Origin: Parvularia atlantis
Lineage: Eukaryota > Opisthokonta > Rotosphaerida
Direction: 5' to 3'
Length of the DNA: 34,299 nucleotides
Assembly: GCA_943704415.1 (NCBI GenBank)
Contig: CALSCO010001763.1
Span: 1-34,299 of the forward strand
The position numbers and the translations under genes are program-made. Shown piece by piece: positions 20,611 to 31,949 of this stretch; position 1 is the first letter of the stretch; each line of letters opens with the position of its first letter. The notes under the pieces were generated by a model. The model had not been told where the DNA came from and made no database searches. It saw nothing but the letters and a program-made list of their open reading frames with translations.

Positions 20611-23600
20611 ATGGCCGACGTGCGCCGCCGCGCGCCGCCGCCGTCGTCGGCCTTCGCGGGGCTCGACGCGGTGCGCCGCCCTCCCTGCCGCCGTGCCGTG
20701 CAGCGCTGTGCCGTCTCACGGCGCTGCACGCCCCGCACACACAGCAGCAGCCCGCGCGCAACGCCGCCCTCGCAGCGCTCACCGGCGCCGACGCCGCGCC
20801 CAAGCTGACGCTCGACCTGCGCGCGTCGGCGTTCCAGCACAATGCGCGCCTCTGGGTCGCGTTCCTGCCCTGCGCGCTCGTCCTGCTCGCGTTTGGTGGC
20901 CAGCTGTGCGCGCGCCGCTCGCACCGCTCGCGCCAAGCTGACCCGTGCACCGCGCACAGGATGGCCGCCATCGTCGTCCTCGGGCTGATCGTCGCCTACA
21001 TCGCCGACGCGTTCGGCAGCCGCGAGGGGTGCGCCGCGCGCTTAGCGTGCCCGGTGCATGCTCAGCACCCGCGCGTGCGCCCACGCGCACGCAGCAACCT
21101 CGGCGCCGTTTGGGCCACCGTCATCGGCGTCGAGCTGCACCTTGTCGTGCTCGGCTCGGGCCTGCTCTGGTGCGCGCGCGCAGGCCGCCTGCACTGCGCG
21201 TGCACACGTGCTCAGACTCGCGCACAGGAAGTCGCTCATGAACATTGGCCTGCTCTACGTCTTCGGCGCGTACACGCTGCTAACGGGGCTCTGGGCCACA
21301 ATGCAGTTCCACTGGGTCGTGCGCGAGTACCCAAGCTCGATGATCGTGCGCGACGCCGCGCTCGCCTCGCACGCACGCGCTCTGATGTTGTGCGGCGGCC
21401 CCGCGCAGCTGTTTGAGCGCGTGCTCGTCGCCGCTTTCCCCGTGCAGTGCTTCGGCATTCTCGCGTGGGGCCTGATTGGCATGGCCGGGCCGACCGCCGC
21501 ACCCGTGCGTCTCGCACCCTGGAGCATCGCACGGCACGTCGGCCGTCTCATGCACGTCGCTCGTGCGCGCGCAGTTTTACCTCGCGTTCGCTGGCGCCGT
21601 CATGGTCGAGCTGTACTCTCTGCCGGTCTGCGCGCGCCTGGGCAACGCCCGCCGCCGCTCACCGCCACACGCACGTCCGCCGCAGCTCACGTCCTCGTTC
21701 CGCTTCGCCATCGCTGACCCCAAGGCGACGAACAAGTTCGGGCGGCGAACGTACGACGTCGACCAGGGTGTGCCGTGTGCGCCAGCCATCGTCGCTGCTC
21801 ATGCGTGACACTGCGCGCGCCGCGAAGGTTACATCCTCGGCAAGCTCGACGTCGGCCTGCAGCTGCTCTTCTTCCTGTACTCGCCGGGTGCGCTCAGTGC
21901 GGCGCGATACTGAGTAGTGCCGCGGTCTGACGCGCTTGGCTGGCGCAGCTATTGTCTACGTGCTGCTCAACTTTTTCGAGATTTGGGCCGACTGGACGCG
22001 CCTGACCGACGTCGCGCTGCTGCTGTCCATCCCCGTCTTCAACATGTACCGCCTGTCCCACCGCGGTATCCTCTGGTGGTGCGGTGCGTAGAGCGGAACG
22101 CGCGACAGGGATGCCGAGCAAACTGCTCACGCATCCCCACAGACATCAGCGAGGAAGACCTACAGTTTGTGCAGAGTGCGACGATCGGCGCGGCCGCGCT
22201 GCTGCTCCTCTTTTTCTTCGAGGTCCGCATCGTCTTTCGGGTGCGCGCGCTGTCGCTGCCTGTGCCGTGCTGACAAGGCTGGCGCCGCCGGCGCAGTCCT
22301 TCCGCTCGCTGATTGCCATTCCGTTTCCGTGGAACGTCGTTGCCGTGACGGTCGGGCTGCTTGCGTCGGCCGGCGTCATGCTGTACGCGTTTGTGAACCC
22401 GCGAAAGTGCGCCGCCGTGCCTCGCTCGCGTGCACCGCTGCTCACGCGCGTGTGCAGAACCCAGTTCGCCATGATCGTCTCGCTCGTCGTCGGCGCGGTC
22501 GGCACGTCGGCGCTGTGGTTCGCGCTGCAGCTCGGCTGGATCTACCTGCTGCTGCTCAACGGGAGCGTCCTCTTCCTGATCGCATTCATCTACCAGCGCA
22601 GTCTCTGGGTGCGCTTGCTCGCCGCACTTTTCTCAGCTGCACGCACCGCCTCACATGCGCCCTGCACAGGAGTACATCAACTTCTGCATGTGCACGACGC
22701 TCACGTTCATCCTGCTCTTCCGCTCGCACGTCGGCTTCCTCAAGTGTGCTCGGTGCTCGATGTGCTGCGCGCGGTGGCCGCTGAGACGCGCGTGCGCTGC
22801 GCAGGTTCTCGTTCTCATCGGTGCAATGGGACTTTAACACGTTCGGCTTGACGCTGCTCGTGTCGATCATCATCGCGATGCTCATTCCGGGCTTCCTGAT
22901 CACGCCGGTGCGCTGCTTGCCGCGCAAGCTGTACGCACGCAGCTTACAGAGCGGCTGCGCAGGGCCTCTCGCACGGCCTTGTGTCGACCGTCGTGAACCT
23001 GTCGCTGCTGGTCCACGCGGCGCTGTTTGCGTGCCTCGAAGACGCCCTGTTTATGCAGCACGAAGGTGCGCTGGCGCGCGCGTGGAGCGCGTGCCTTGCT
23101 GATGCCTGCCGCAGAGATGTACCCGGCGTACTGGGTCCTCGGCTCGTCCGTCGTCGGCCTGTACATGACGCACTCGCTCGCATCGGCGCGCCAGCTGGCC
23201 GACATGACGCGTGTCGGCCTGACGACGATCTTCGTGGCCAAGTGCGTGGCGCAACGCGGCGACGCTCGTGCAGCCGGCTCATGTGCACGCGCGCAGGCTT
23301 GCCGTGCTCGTCGTGTCGGACAGCTGGCTGACGGTGCCGTGCACGGGCGCGCTCGTGGCCCTTGTGTCGCAGCTCGAGCTCGTCGAGCAGCCAAAGCAGC
23401 TGACCACGACGCACGTGCGCGCCCCCAACAGCTTGCGGTGAGGGTGTCGAGTGCTGAGCATGCGCGCGCGTACGCAGGGCATCGTCTACGGCGTACTGCT
23501 GCTCGCAGCGTCGTACGCCGCCAGCTTCTTTGTGCCGCGCCACATGCTCGCGCTGCTGCTCCAGAGCGACTCGGAGGCGACATGGCTTGGTGCGCCTCGC

Positions 23601-25628
23601 CACGTATGTGCGTGTGCGCCCTTGCACTTACACGCGCACTAGCGTCCTGGCTGCTTACCTGGGCGGCGTCGCTGCTGCCGCTCGCGCTGCGCTTCTTCCC
23701 GGAGGTGTGCTACACGTTGACTGCGCTTTGGCTGCGATGGCTAACGCAGGCGTGTGGCAGGAGCGCACGCTGCGCAGGCTCGTCGCGTCCGTCGCGGCCG
23801 TTGCGGCCCTGCTCGCGTACCTGCAGCCCTCGCTCGACCTTGCAGCTGTGCTGAGTGCGTTCAGGTATGCGCTTTGCACGCTTGTACTGTGGCCGGCACG
23901 CGCTCATGCACATCGCGCAGGCTGTCGTGGACCGCCGGGCCAACGGCCGTCCTGCAGCAGGGGCATCTAAAGTGCGCACCGTCGCCATCGCGGGCCGCGC
24001 ACGCTGACAGTGTGCCGCACGCAGCTCGTCGCTGTGGACGCCCTGGGCGCTCATCGCTCTGCTAGTCGTCAATGCGGCTCATGCGCTCAACCCGCCGAAG
24101 CCTGGCGGGCCGCCGCTCGTGTCGGTGCGCCCACATACGTGCATGCGCGATGTTGCAGCAGCCCACGCGTCGTGCGCACAGCGCCTCACATCTTTGGCCA
24201 CGATCGTCGCTTCGGTCGCCCTTGTCGCGCTCTACATCTGGGGCGCGCTGTATCCTCGCGTCGCGTTCCTCGGTGCGCGGCGCGGCGAAGCATTGCCTGC
24301 CCGTGCGGCTGACCATCGACGCCACCGCGCCACAGGCTCGCTCATCTTTGCGCTGTACGTGCTCGCGCTCGTGCTGCTGGCCGCGGTCGTGCAAGAAATT
24401 GTGATCCGCCGCGAGCGCGCCACCGCGTTTGTGCTCTACGTTGGGTGCGCACCTCAGCTGGCGTGCGACGCCGGCGTGCCTGCTGAGGAGCGCGTCCGTG
24501 GCGCAGCTTCTATGGCTTTGTGGTCATGCTGCTGGTCATTCTGCGGATGCAGTCGCGCGTGTTCCTGCAGCTGGGCACGATCGTCAACCGCGGTGCGACT
24601 CGCTGCAGCGAAGACGTGCCGCACGCGGCTCTGACGCGGCGGAGCAGAGAGCAAGGAGGACGTGACGACGCTGCTGCTCGGCGGGTACGCCGTGGCCACG
24701 ACGCTCGTTGCGCTGCTCGTAAAGCTTACGACGGACGCGCACCACGTGCGTCTGCATTGCGACGACGGCCGTGTGCGCTTACGCTCGCGCCGGCCGCAGA
24801 CTGCGCTCGCTGCGGGCGCGGGCGGGTCACCGCAACGGCCGTCGCGGTCTGACCTGCGGGAACGCGCTCTGCTGCGCGTTCTGCCGGTGCGCACGCGTGG
24901 CGTACTGTGCGTGACGCTCACCTCGTGCGCGCTGCAGGCGTCAGCCGGGTCAGGCACGGCGGCCGCCGTTCCCTCGGGCAGCCCGCTCGCCGCCCTCGCC
25001 CATGTCGGCAACGCGGCCGTCGTACTCTCGTTTGGCCTGGCGACGTACATCGCCTTCCAGTCGTTCCACGCGCCGCTGCTCGCCCCGGTTGTCCTTGCGC
25101 CGCTCTTCCTGCTCCTGTCGCGCGGGGCGACGCCAGCGACAGCCTGGCTCAGCACGAGCAACCGCTACGGTCCCGTTGCGCTCGCGGCTGCCGCGTCGCT
25201 CGGCGTGCGGGCCGCGCACGACGTTGTGCAGACCGGTGCGTGCGCGTCGCTGCTGCGTGTTTGAGTGTGCTGACGGTGTGCCGCGCTGCGCAGCGACCGC
25301 GTACTATGCCACACTTTGGTTCACGGCGCTGCAGCTGGCGCTGCTCGTGCTGACGCTGCCGGCCGTCTTCGCGACGCTGAGCTTTGCCTTCGCGGCGTAC
25401 ATGACGTCGGCCTCGTGCGTGGCCGCGCGTTCCATGCGCGCCGCCAATTGACGCTGGTGCGGCAGGCTGCTGCTCTCGCCCTACTGGATCGGGCCTGTGG
25501 CGCTGCTGGCGGCTGTCGTCGCGTCGTCGCCGGCGCTGCAAGTGCTCGCCGCCGGGGCGGTGCTGGGCGCGGTGGCGCGGGAGGTGGTGGTGCAGCGGCG
25601 GCGGAGTGCGTCGCTGCGGGTCCTGTGA
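20611..25628 (+). CDS. Giant polytopic membrane protein, family not recognised
   Basis: A single gene by frame continuity: 30 exons joined by 29 short GT-AG introns, 24 of which start GTGCG. No stop is met until the TGA at 25626. The predicted protein is roughly 1,150 residues with some 20-30 hydrophobic segments spread along its whole length. Examples are AVWATVIGVELHLVVLGSGL, LLYVFGAYTLLTGLWATM, GAAALLLLFFFEVRIVF, NTFGLTLLVSIIIAMLIPGF, YGFVVMLLVILRMQSRVFLQ and YWIGPVALLAAVVASSPALQ. Short loops contain KATNKFGRRTYDVDQG and RLSHRGILWWCDISEEDLQF, the best candidates for conserved family motifs. The N-terminal 60 residues are hydrophilic. I see no transporter, GPCR, channel or glycosyltransferase signature. 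Adjacent predicted genes could in principle have been merged, but no internal start/stop break supports that. Confidence 0.72.
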
Positions 25629-25689
25629 ACAACTTCTAGATGGGCGAATGAGCGGGACCCGCAAGGGAGAGAGGTCGGTTCATGACAGC

Positions 25690-26705
25690 ATGCCGGCGAA
25701 GCGCGGGCCACGTGGCGCGGCCGTGCGGGACGTGTACGACGCGCTCGGCCTGAGCGACGACGAGAGCGCCGACGAGGCCCCGGCGCCCGTGCGGCAGCGG
25801 CGCGAGCGGCGTGCGGAACAACAGCAGCAGGCCGATGCGCGGCCACCGGCCAAGAAGCAGCGCAAGCCAAAGCAGCGCGACGCAGCAGAACTTCAAGCCG
25901 ACGACGCGGACGAGGCGCCGCCCGCAGCCGAGGCGCCGCCCGCAGCCGAGGCCGAGGCTGCCGCACCGGCCAAGGCGCCTGTCGTGGCCGAGCACAAGCA
26001 CATCATCAGCAAAGGTGCCGCTGCTGCTGCTGCTGCCGCCTTGCGCCATCGATGGCTGACGCGGCGGCGCGGCAGCCCTCGCGCAGCTACCGCAGGACCG
26101 GACGGTGCACATCGGCAACCTGCCGTACGACGCGGACGAGGCCGGGCTCAAGGCAGTGCTGGTGCGCGCGCGATGCATGTGGCGCGTGCTGCCGCCGTCC
26201 CACGACCGACGCGGCTGCGTGTGTGCGCGCGCACAGGAGGACGGCGCCGGGGCGCTCGAGTCGATGGTCTTCCCGCGCAACAACTCGGGCCGCGCGTCGG
26301 GCTACGCCTTCGCGGCGTTCGTCGACCCCGACACCGCGGCCAAGGCGGTTGCGGCCGAGCTTGATCTGCTGGGGCGACGGCTGCGTGTCGTGCCGTTCAA
26401 CCGCAAGGTGCGCTCCGTCTGCATGGTGTGCACTGCATGTGCCGTGCGCGTGACGCGCTGCTGCAGTTTGCGCTCAAGCAGCGGCAGCGTGTCAAGCCCA
26501 AGCAGATGAAGAAGCTGGCGGCGCTGCAGCGCGAGAAGCGCAAGTCGCGGCTCCAGGTGGGCCTCGGGGCGGCGGCCAAGCGGCGGCCGCTGACCCGTTG
26601 TGCGCGCGCGGCCCGCAGAAGAAGGAGCGGCGGCAGGACCGTCAGAAGGCCAACAAGAAGGCGGGCCGGGCCAAGGCCGCGACGGCGGGCGACGACTGGG
26701 AGTGA
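25690..26705 (+). CDS. RRM RNA-binding protein, nucleolar-type
   Basis: The N-terminal third is acidic/Ala-Pro-rich with a basic KKQRKPKQR cluster and two copies of a PPAAEA unit (about 25917-25950). Splicing with the acceptor before CCCTCGCGCAG joins IISK to ALAQLPQDRTVHIGNLPYDA, giving RNP2 (VHIGNLPY). RNP1 is RASGYAFAAF, followed by AKAVAAELDLLGRRLRV, completing one RRM. The C-terminal part is very Lys/Arg-rich (KPKQMKKLAALQREKRKSRL; KKERRQDRQKANKKAGR) and ends DDWE, as in ribosome-biogenesis factors of the Nop12/RBM34 type. That assignment is tentative because only one RRM is visible. Introns start near 26014, 26161, 26407 and 26561. An in-frame ATG at 25648 would add 14 residues. Only 61 bp separate it from the upstream stop. 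Confidence 0.8.
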
Positions 26706-26773
26706 GGGGTGGCGGATGCTGTTGCCGCGCTGAGGCTGCCGCTGCCGCACTTCCAGTTTGACTGATCAGCTCG

Positions 26774-28064
26774 ATGGACCGCTGCATCGCCTGCCTCGAC
26801 GACGCGACGGCCGCACCGCTGCTCGTGCTGCCGTGCCTGCACCGCACGTGCACCGCCTGCGCCATGGACCTGGCGGCGCGCGGCCGCTGCGTCGAGTGCG
26901 ACGCGCCGGTGCCGCGATCGCCGGCCGCGCTGTCGCCGCTGCGCCCGACTGCGAGCACCGTGCCGCGTGCCGCCGGCCGCCCGCCCGCGCCCGCACGACA
27001 CTCGCCGCTACCGAGGGCGGTGCCGGGGCCGCGCGGGCGCGCGCAGCAGCTGCTGGCGGCGGCCGTGGCGCGTCTGGCCGCGTCGGCAGCGGCATTGGAC
27101 GCGGAAGCGGCGACGGCGGCCGTCGCCCCACCCGTCGCCGTCCCCGACGCGTCGCCGGCGCGCGTCGCGGTGCTGACGGCGCGCGCGGCCGGGCTGGCGA
27201 CGGCGCGGCGCAAGGCGCTGGAGGACGCGGCCGACGCGGTGCGGCTGCAGGCGGCGCGGCTCGCGGCGCTGCGCGACGACGGCGGCGCACCGATGCGCCT
27301 CGTCCGCGCGCGGCTCGACGACGCGTCGGCGGCCGAGGACGTGGCGCGGCGCGCGCGGCCGGCGCCTGTGCGGCTCGCGGTGCTGCGGCCGGGCGCCGTG
27401 TCGGCGACGTGGGCGGCCGCGCTGCCCGATGCGGCGCGCGGCTACGTCGGCGGGCTGTGGCGCGACTACGACGCGGTGGCGCGGCGGCTGCTGTCGTCGG
27501 ACGTGGCGAGCGACGCCGAGGAAGGCGACGACGAAGGCGACGAGGACGAGAGCAGCACGGACGACGACGACGACGACGATCAGCAGCAGCAGCAGCAGCA
27601 GCAGCTGCTGCTGCTGCGCTTCCCGTGCGGCGCGTGCGCCACGGCCGACGGGCGCCGCGTCGTCGTCGCCGACTCGCTCAACCGGCGCCTCGTCGTGCTG
27701 GACGCGCGCGGGCGCACGCGCGGCACCGTCGACACCGGCGGCCTGCGCCCCTTCGCCGTCGCCGTCGACCCGCGCTCGGGCCACGTCGCCTTCACCTCGG
27801 TCGACGCCCTCGCCGTGCTCTTCGTCGCCCTCCCGTCCGGCCTGGCGCAAGGGCCGGCGCGTGCTGGGCGGCGGCGTGCCGTCTTCTTTGATGTGCGCGA
27901 CGACGACGAGGACGACGAGGACGACGACGAGGACGACGAGGACGACGACGAGGACGCGGACGAGGGCCAAGACGACGAGGGCAGCGTGTACGAGGACGCG
28001 CCCGAGCAGCTCGAGGACGACGACAACGACAACGACGATGGCAATCAGGACGATCAAGACGACC

Positions 28065-28119
<55 letters not shown>

Positions 28120-28845
28120 CCAAGCCAATCGGGACCACGACGACGAGGAGGGCGAGCAGCCGCCGATCACCCGCCGCGTCGACTGCGCGTCCGACAACCG
28201 CGGCCTCGCCTTCGCGCGCGACGGCAGTGCCATTGTGGCGCGCGCGGTCGAGAAGGACCACTTTGTGACGCGCCTCGCCCTCGCACCGGGCCCGCACGGC
28301 GCCGCCGTCGAGCGCTGGACGAGCCACGGTGCCGGCTTTGACCTGCCGCTGGGCGTGGCCGTGCTGCAAAACCCGATCGACGCCGCGCGCGACCCGGACG
28401 CCGGCACCGTCGCCGTCTGCGACGCGCGCACCGACCGCGTTCAGCTGCTGGCCCTGGCCGACGGCGCGCTGCTGCGGCTGCTCGGCGCGGGGCTGCTGCG
28501 CGTGCGTCCCGCGAAGTTCTCGCTGATCGCTCGCTGATCGGCTCGGACGCGCGCAGACGCCCAACCACTGCGCCGCCACGCCCGACGGCCACCTCGTCGT
28601 GACCGAGGCGCACACCCACGAGGGTGACCGCGTCTCCGTCTGGGACGTCGCCACCGGCGAGCTCGTCTGGGCCCTCGGCGTCACCGGCGTCCTCCCCGGC
28701 CAGTTCCGCTTCCCGCGCGGTGCGCCGTCACCCGCCCTTCTGCCCGCCATGACTGGTGCTCACGACGCGCGCAGGCGTCGCCGTCCTCAACAGCGGCCGC
28801 ATCGCCGTCGTCGAGAGCGGCAACTGGCGCGTCCAGTTCCTGTGA
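26774..28845 (+). CDS. RING-finger / beta-propeller protein with acidic and polyglutamine inserts
   Basis: Probable E3 ubiquitin ligase. The RING is at the extreme N terminus: CIACLDD, LPCLHRTCTACA, CVECDAPVP. A long Ala/Arg-rich helical region follows. Propeller-like strands then appear (GRRVVVADSLNRRLVVLDAR; AVDPRSGHVAFTSVDALAV), interrupted by an Asp/Glu-rich insert (about 27898-28060) and a pure glutamine tract. Later strands include GTVAVCDARTDRVQLLAL and, after an intron at about 28500-28550, HLVVTEAHTHEGDRVSVWDV and SGRIAVVESGNWRVQFL at the stop, an NHL-like closing strand. The first exon is about 1.7 kb without an intron, unlike neighbouring genes. The architecture resembles the RING/B-box/NHL gene at 3380-5849 but lacks a B-box. 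Polarity is supported by the family match. Minus-strand frames over the repeats are shadows. Confidence 0.8.
27581..27616 (+). repeat. (CAG)8 directly followed by (CTG)4: hairpin-forming repeat
   Basis: Within the RING/propeller coding sequence, an in-frame Gln run is immediately followed by Leu codons that are its reverse complement, so either strand can fold into a stem. It encodes Q8-L4. Confidence 0.85.
28066..28119 (+). repeat. Pure (CAG)18 repeat encoding polyglutamine
   Basis: Eighteen uninterrupted CAG codons follow an Asp/Asn-rich stretch and end at CACCAA. A pure tract of one codon suggests recent expansion and likely length variation between strains. Confidence 0.92.
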
Positions 28846-28861
28846 CCCGTCTCGCATGTAC

Positions 28862-31817
28862 TTACAAGAAGTCGTCGTCGCCCGCCACGCGCGCCTTGTG
28901 CAGCTTCTTCTTCCGCGGCTTGGCTGCCGCCGCCGTTGCCGCTCCCGCCCCCGCCGCTGCGCTCGAGCCCGACCCGCCGACGTAGCCCACGCTCGACATG
29001 ACCGAGGACCCTGTGCGCGGCACCGCCGTCAGACAGCGCACCGCGGCACAACAAATGCGAGCGCGCACCGGCGTCCGGCAGGTGCACGACTGTCTTCTTG
29101 GACGGGTAGAACGCGTTGTTGAGCTTCACGGCCGGGTTCACGTTCGCGCCCGCCTCCCACCCCTGGAAAACGGGCTGCATCGGCGGCGTGTACTGGCACG
29201 CACAATGCCTCGTCAGCGTGACCACTTCCGTCGCCCACCGTGCACGCACCACCTCCGGCGGCAGCATCTTGCCGAGGCGCCGCACCGTGTCTAGGTCCTG
29301 CACGCACCGCCGTTCCGTGTCAAGCATCGGCCGCATGCGGTCCCTCCGCCGGCCTTTCTTGCTCGTCTTCGTCACCTGCACCGCTCCCACGTCAGTCGCT
29401 GACACGCCACGCCAGCACGACGCAGAACGCACGAAGCGCCGCTGGTAGACCGCCTCGACCTGCTTCGAGGCCGTGCTCAGCAGCGTCTCGTACTCCTGGA
29501 ACGCCATGAACTCAAACGCGCGCGGATGCAGCCGCGCACGCCGCGCGTTGTTGAGGGCGACCTGCCGCCTCGAGCATCAGCACCGCAAAAGCCACCCTCG
29601 TCGCCGTCGCACACCTGCACACGCAACTGCGACTGCAGCACGCGCAGCTGGAACGAGATCTCGTCGTCCTGCCGCTCGTTCGACGGCAGCAGCAGGGCCG
29701 GCTGGCCCTCGGGGTCGTTTGGCGACGCATCCGGGCCGTCCTCCTACAGCACCGTTCAAACTTTCTCCACCTGCCGCACACGCGCGCACCTTCTCGTCGT
29801 CCAGCAGCCCGGCAAAGATCAGCTCGCGCTTGATCCGCGTCTCTAGCAGCGTCGGGTCCATGCGCGCCGCGCCCTTGCCGGCGGTCTCGCCCGCGCCTGC
29901 ACACGCGCGTCAGCACGGGATTTCAGACAGAGTAGCAATCACACACCGTCCTCCACAGCGTCACCCGGGCCCTGCACCGCGTTTGCGCCCGCCGTGATCG
30001 AATGCGGCAGGAAGCCCTCCTCAAGCATGGCGCCCACGAGCCGCGACACGAGCGTGCCGCACGGCGGTGTGATCGTCTCGCCCTCGGTCGCTGTCGCGCC
30101 CATGAGCGCAAGCCACGGAGGCGTGCACGGACGCACGTGGCGAAGCGTAGACGCGCGCCTGCTGCGTCAGATCCTCCGTGTCGTCGCCGATCAGCCCAGG
30201 GTACGCCAGCCGGTCCTGCTTGGCCCACTCAAGCGCGTAGTGCGGGCCGAGCGGCGGGATCAGGTACACGTACTCGTCCACCTCCTGCAGACCACGCGCA
30301 GTGAGTCGCAGTCACACCCAGATGGTGTCATCAGAGCTCTACCGGCGAAACTTCCAGCGACGTCAGGTCCTGCTCGGTCAGCGGCCTGAAGTACGGTTCA
30401 ATGAAGCGCAAGAACGTGTCGAACGAGCTGCTGCCCGTCTGCAACCCCCCAGCGTGTCAGCGACGCGCCTGATGCACCTCTGAAACGTACCTTGGCTGGC
30501 CGGCTGTCGTCCTCGAGCAGGTCGACGTTCTTGAGCGCCGCCGTCGGCTGCGACTGCGACTGCCCCTCGCCACTCGCAGCGTCGCCAGCCTGCGCCTGTG
30601 CCCCGGCCACCGTGCCTGCGCGCACTCAGTGTAAGCACACTGGTACCGCACACTAGTACGCAAGCGAGCGCGCGCGAGCCGCACCGCTGCTGCTGACTGA
30701 CTTTGACGCGACCGACTTTGACGAGTACTTGCGCTTCTTGAGCTTGTTGTCCTTGAGCATCGACGATGGCGGCGGCGAAGAGCCCGGCGACGAGCCGAAA
30801 GGGGGCGCGCTCGCAGACGCGTCTGCACAGCGGGTCGTCAGCCAGCAGTGGCGCGTACATGTATGTGCGGCCGCACCACGCAGGGGCAGTGCCGCGTCCG
30901 ACCCTGCCGGCCTCGACAGCGACGCGGCGGCCGACACGGTCATCGTGCCCGTCAACGAGCCCATCGACGTGGCGATGTCGGTCGGGATACGGATGCGGAA
31001 GCTGGGCGCGGCGGCGGGCACGGTCGCGCCCGTGCTGCTGCTGTTGCTGCTGCTGTTCTGGCTCATGGAGGGCGCTGCAGGCACAGCTGCAGCCGTGGTG
31101 CTCGCGCTGGCCGCCACCGCGAGCAACCCGGGCGGAACCGTTTTGCCGATCGTCGGTGGGTGCGGCACGTCGCCGCTCGCGACGCGCTTGCGCTTGTCTG
31201 CAGGCACCACACAATCAGCGCGCCCTTCAACCACGCGTGGACGCGCACCGGCCGCGTCGGGGCTCGTCGGCGCCTCGCCCTCAAGCGCATCCGTCCCCTT
31301 GCGCTTGACCGTCGTGCCCCGCCCGGCGCCGCGCGCCGCCTTGACCTTCGCGCCGAACGCGTCCTCTGCCGCCGCCGCCAGTCGATCAGCACGGTCACGT
31401 GCGCGGCCGTGTGGGGTCACGTGCCCTGGAAGTCTTCGAGCGAGTCGGCCTCGGACGAGGGCGGCGCGGCGCGGCGCGAGGTCGGCGGCGGACGGGGCGC
31501 CCAGGGCAGCTGCTCGGCGGCCGCATCGCTCCCAAGGCGCTCGACGCCGTCCAGCTGCTGCTGCAGCACGGCGCGCTGCGTGCCGGTGCTGGACGCGAGA
31601 TGCCCAAGCTCGAGCTGCAGCTGCCGCAGCTCGTCGAGCGGCGGGACGGCGGCGAGCGGGCGCTCTGCGCTCTGGTGCGGTCGAGATTAGCAGCTCGGCA
31701 CGAGACGCGGGACCGCAGGCGGCGCACCACGAGCGCGGCGTAGCGCGGATGCGACGGGGCGGCGGGCGGCGCGGCCCGATCCAGCCCCGCCACACCTAGT
31801 AGCGACCCTAGCTCCAT
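28862..31817 (-). CDS. TADA3: Transcriptional adaptor ADA3 (SAGA/ATAC HAT module subunit)
   Basis: Nuclear scaffold that, with GCN5 and ADA2, forms the histone acetyltransferase module. The N terminus (MELGSLLGVAGLDRA) leads to LDELRQLQLELGHL and SEADSLEDFQ. Long Ser/Thr/Ala low-complexity and basic segments follow (LKDNKLKKRKYSSKS). The conserved C-terminal half then reads SSSFDTFLRFIEPYFRPLTE, DEYVYLIPPLGPHYALEWAK, GTLVSRLVGAMLEEGFLP, ETRIKRELIFAGLLDDEK, DDEISFQLRVLQSQLRV, AFEFMAFQEYETLLS and RRCVQDLDTVRRLGKMLPPE. It ends KPRKKKLHKARVAGDDDFL. About a dozen introns are inferred; the one near 31425 has no GT in phase and may use a GC donor. The frame upstream of the chosen ATG is open, so the true start may be further 5'. 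Its stop is 16 bp from the stop of the convergent RING/propeller gene. Confidence 0.85.
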
Positions 31818-31949
31818 ATGTATCTCCCACCGTGCATGGATGGACGACTGTCGTAAACACACTCCCACCTCCAAGACGCACACCACCAACACCACAGCAC
31901 AAACGCACCGCTCGTCCCGTCCACCACCGTCGACGTGAACGACACCCCG

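Noticed and set aside
27008-28750. A 580-codon minus-strand frame opposite the RING/propeller gene
   Set aside because: It is the reverse-complement shadow of Gln/Asp repeats (Leu/Val runs). The plus strand has a RING and propeller motifs.
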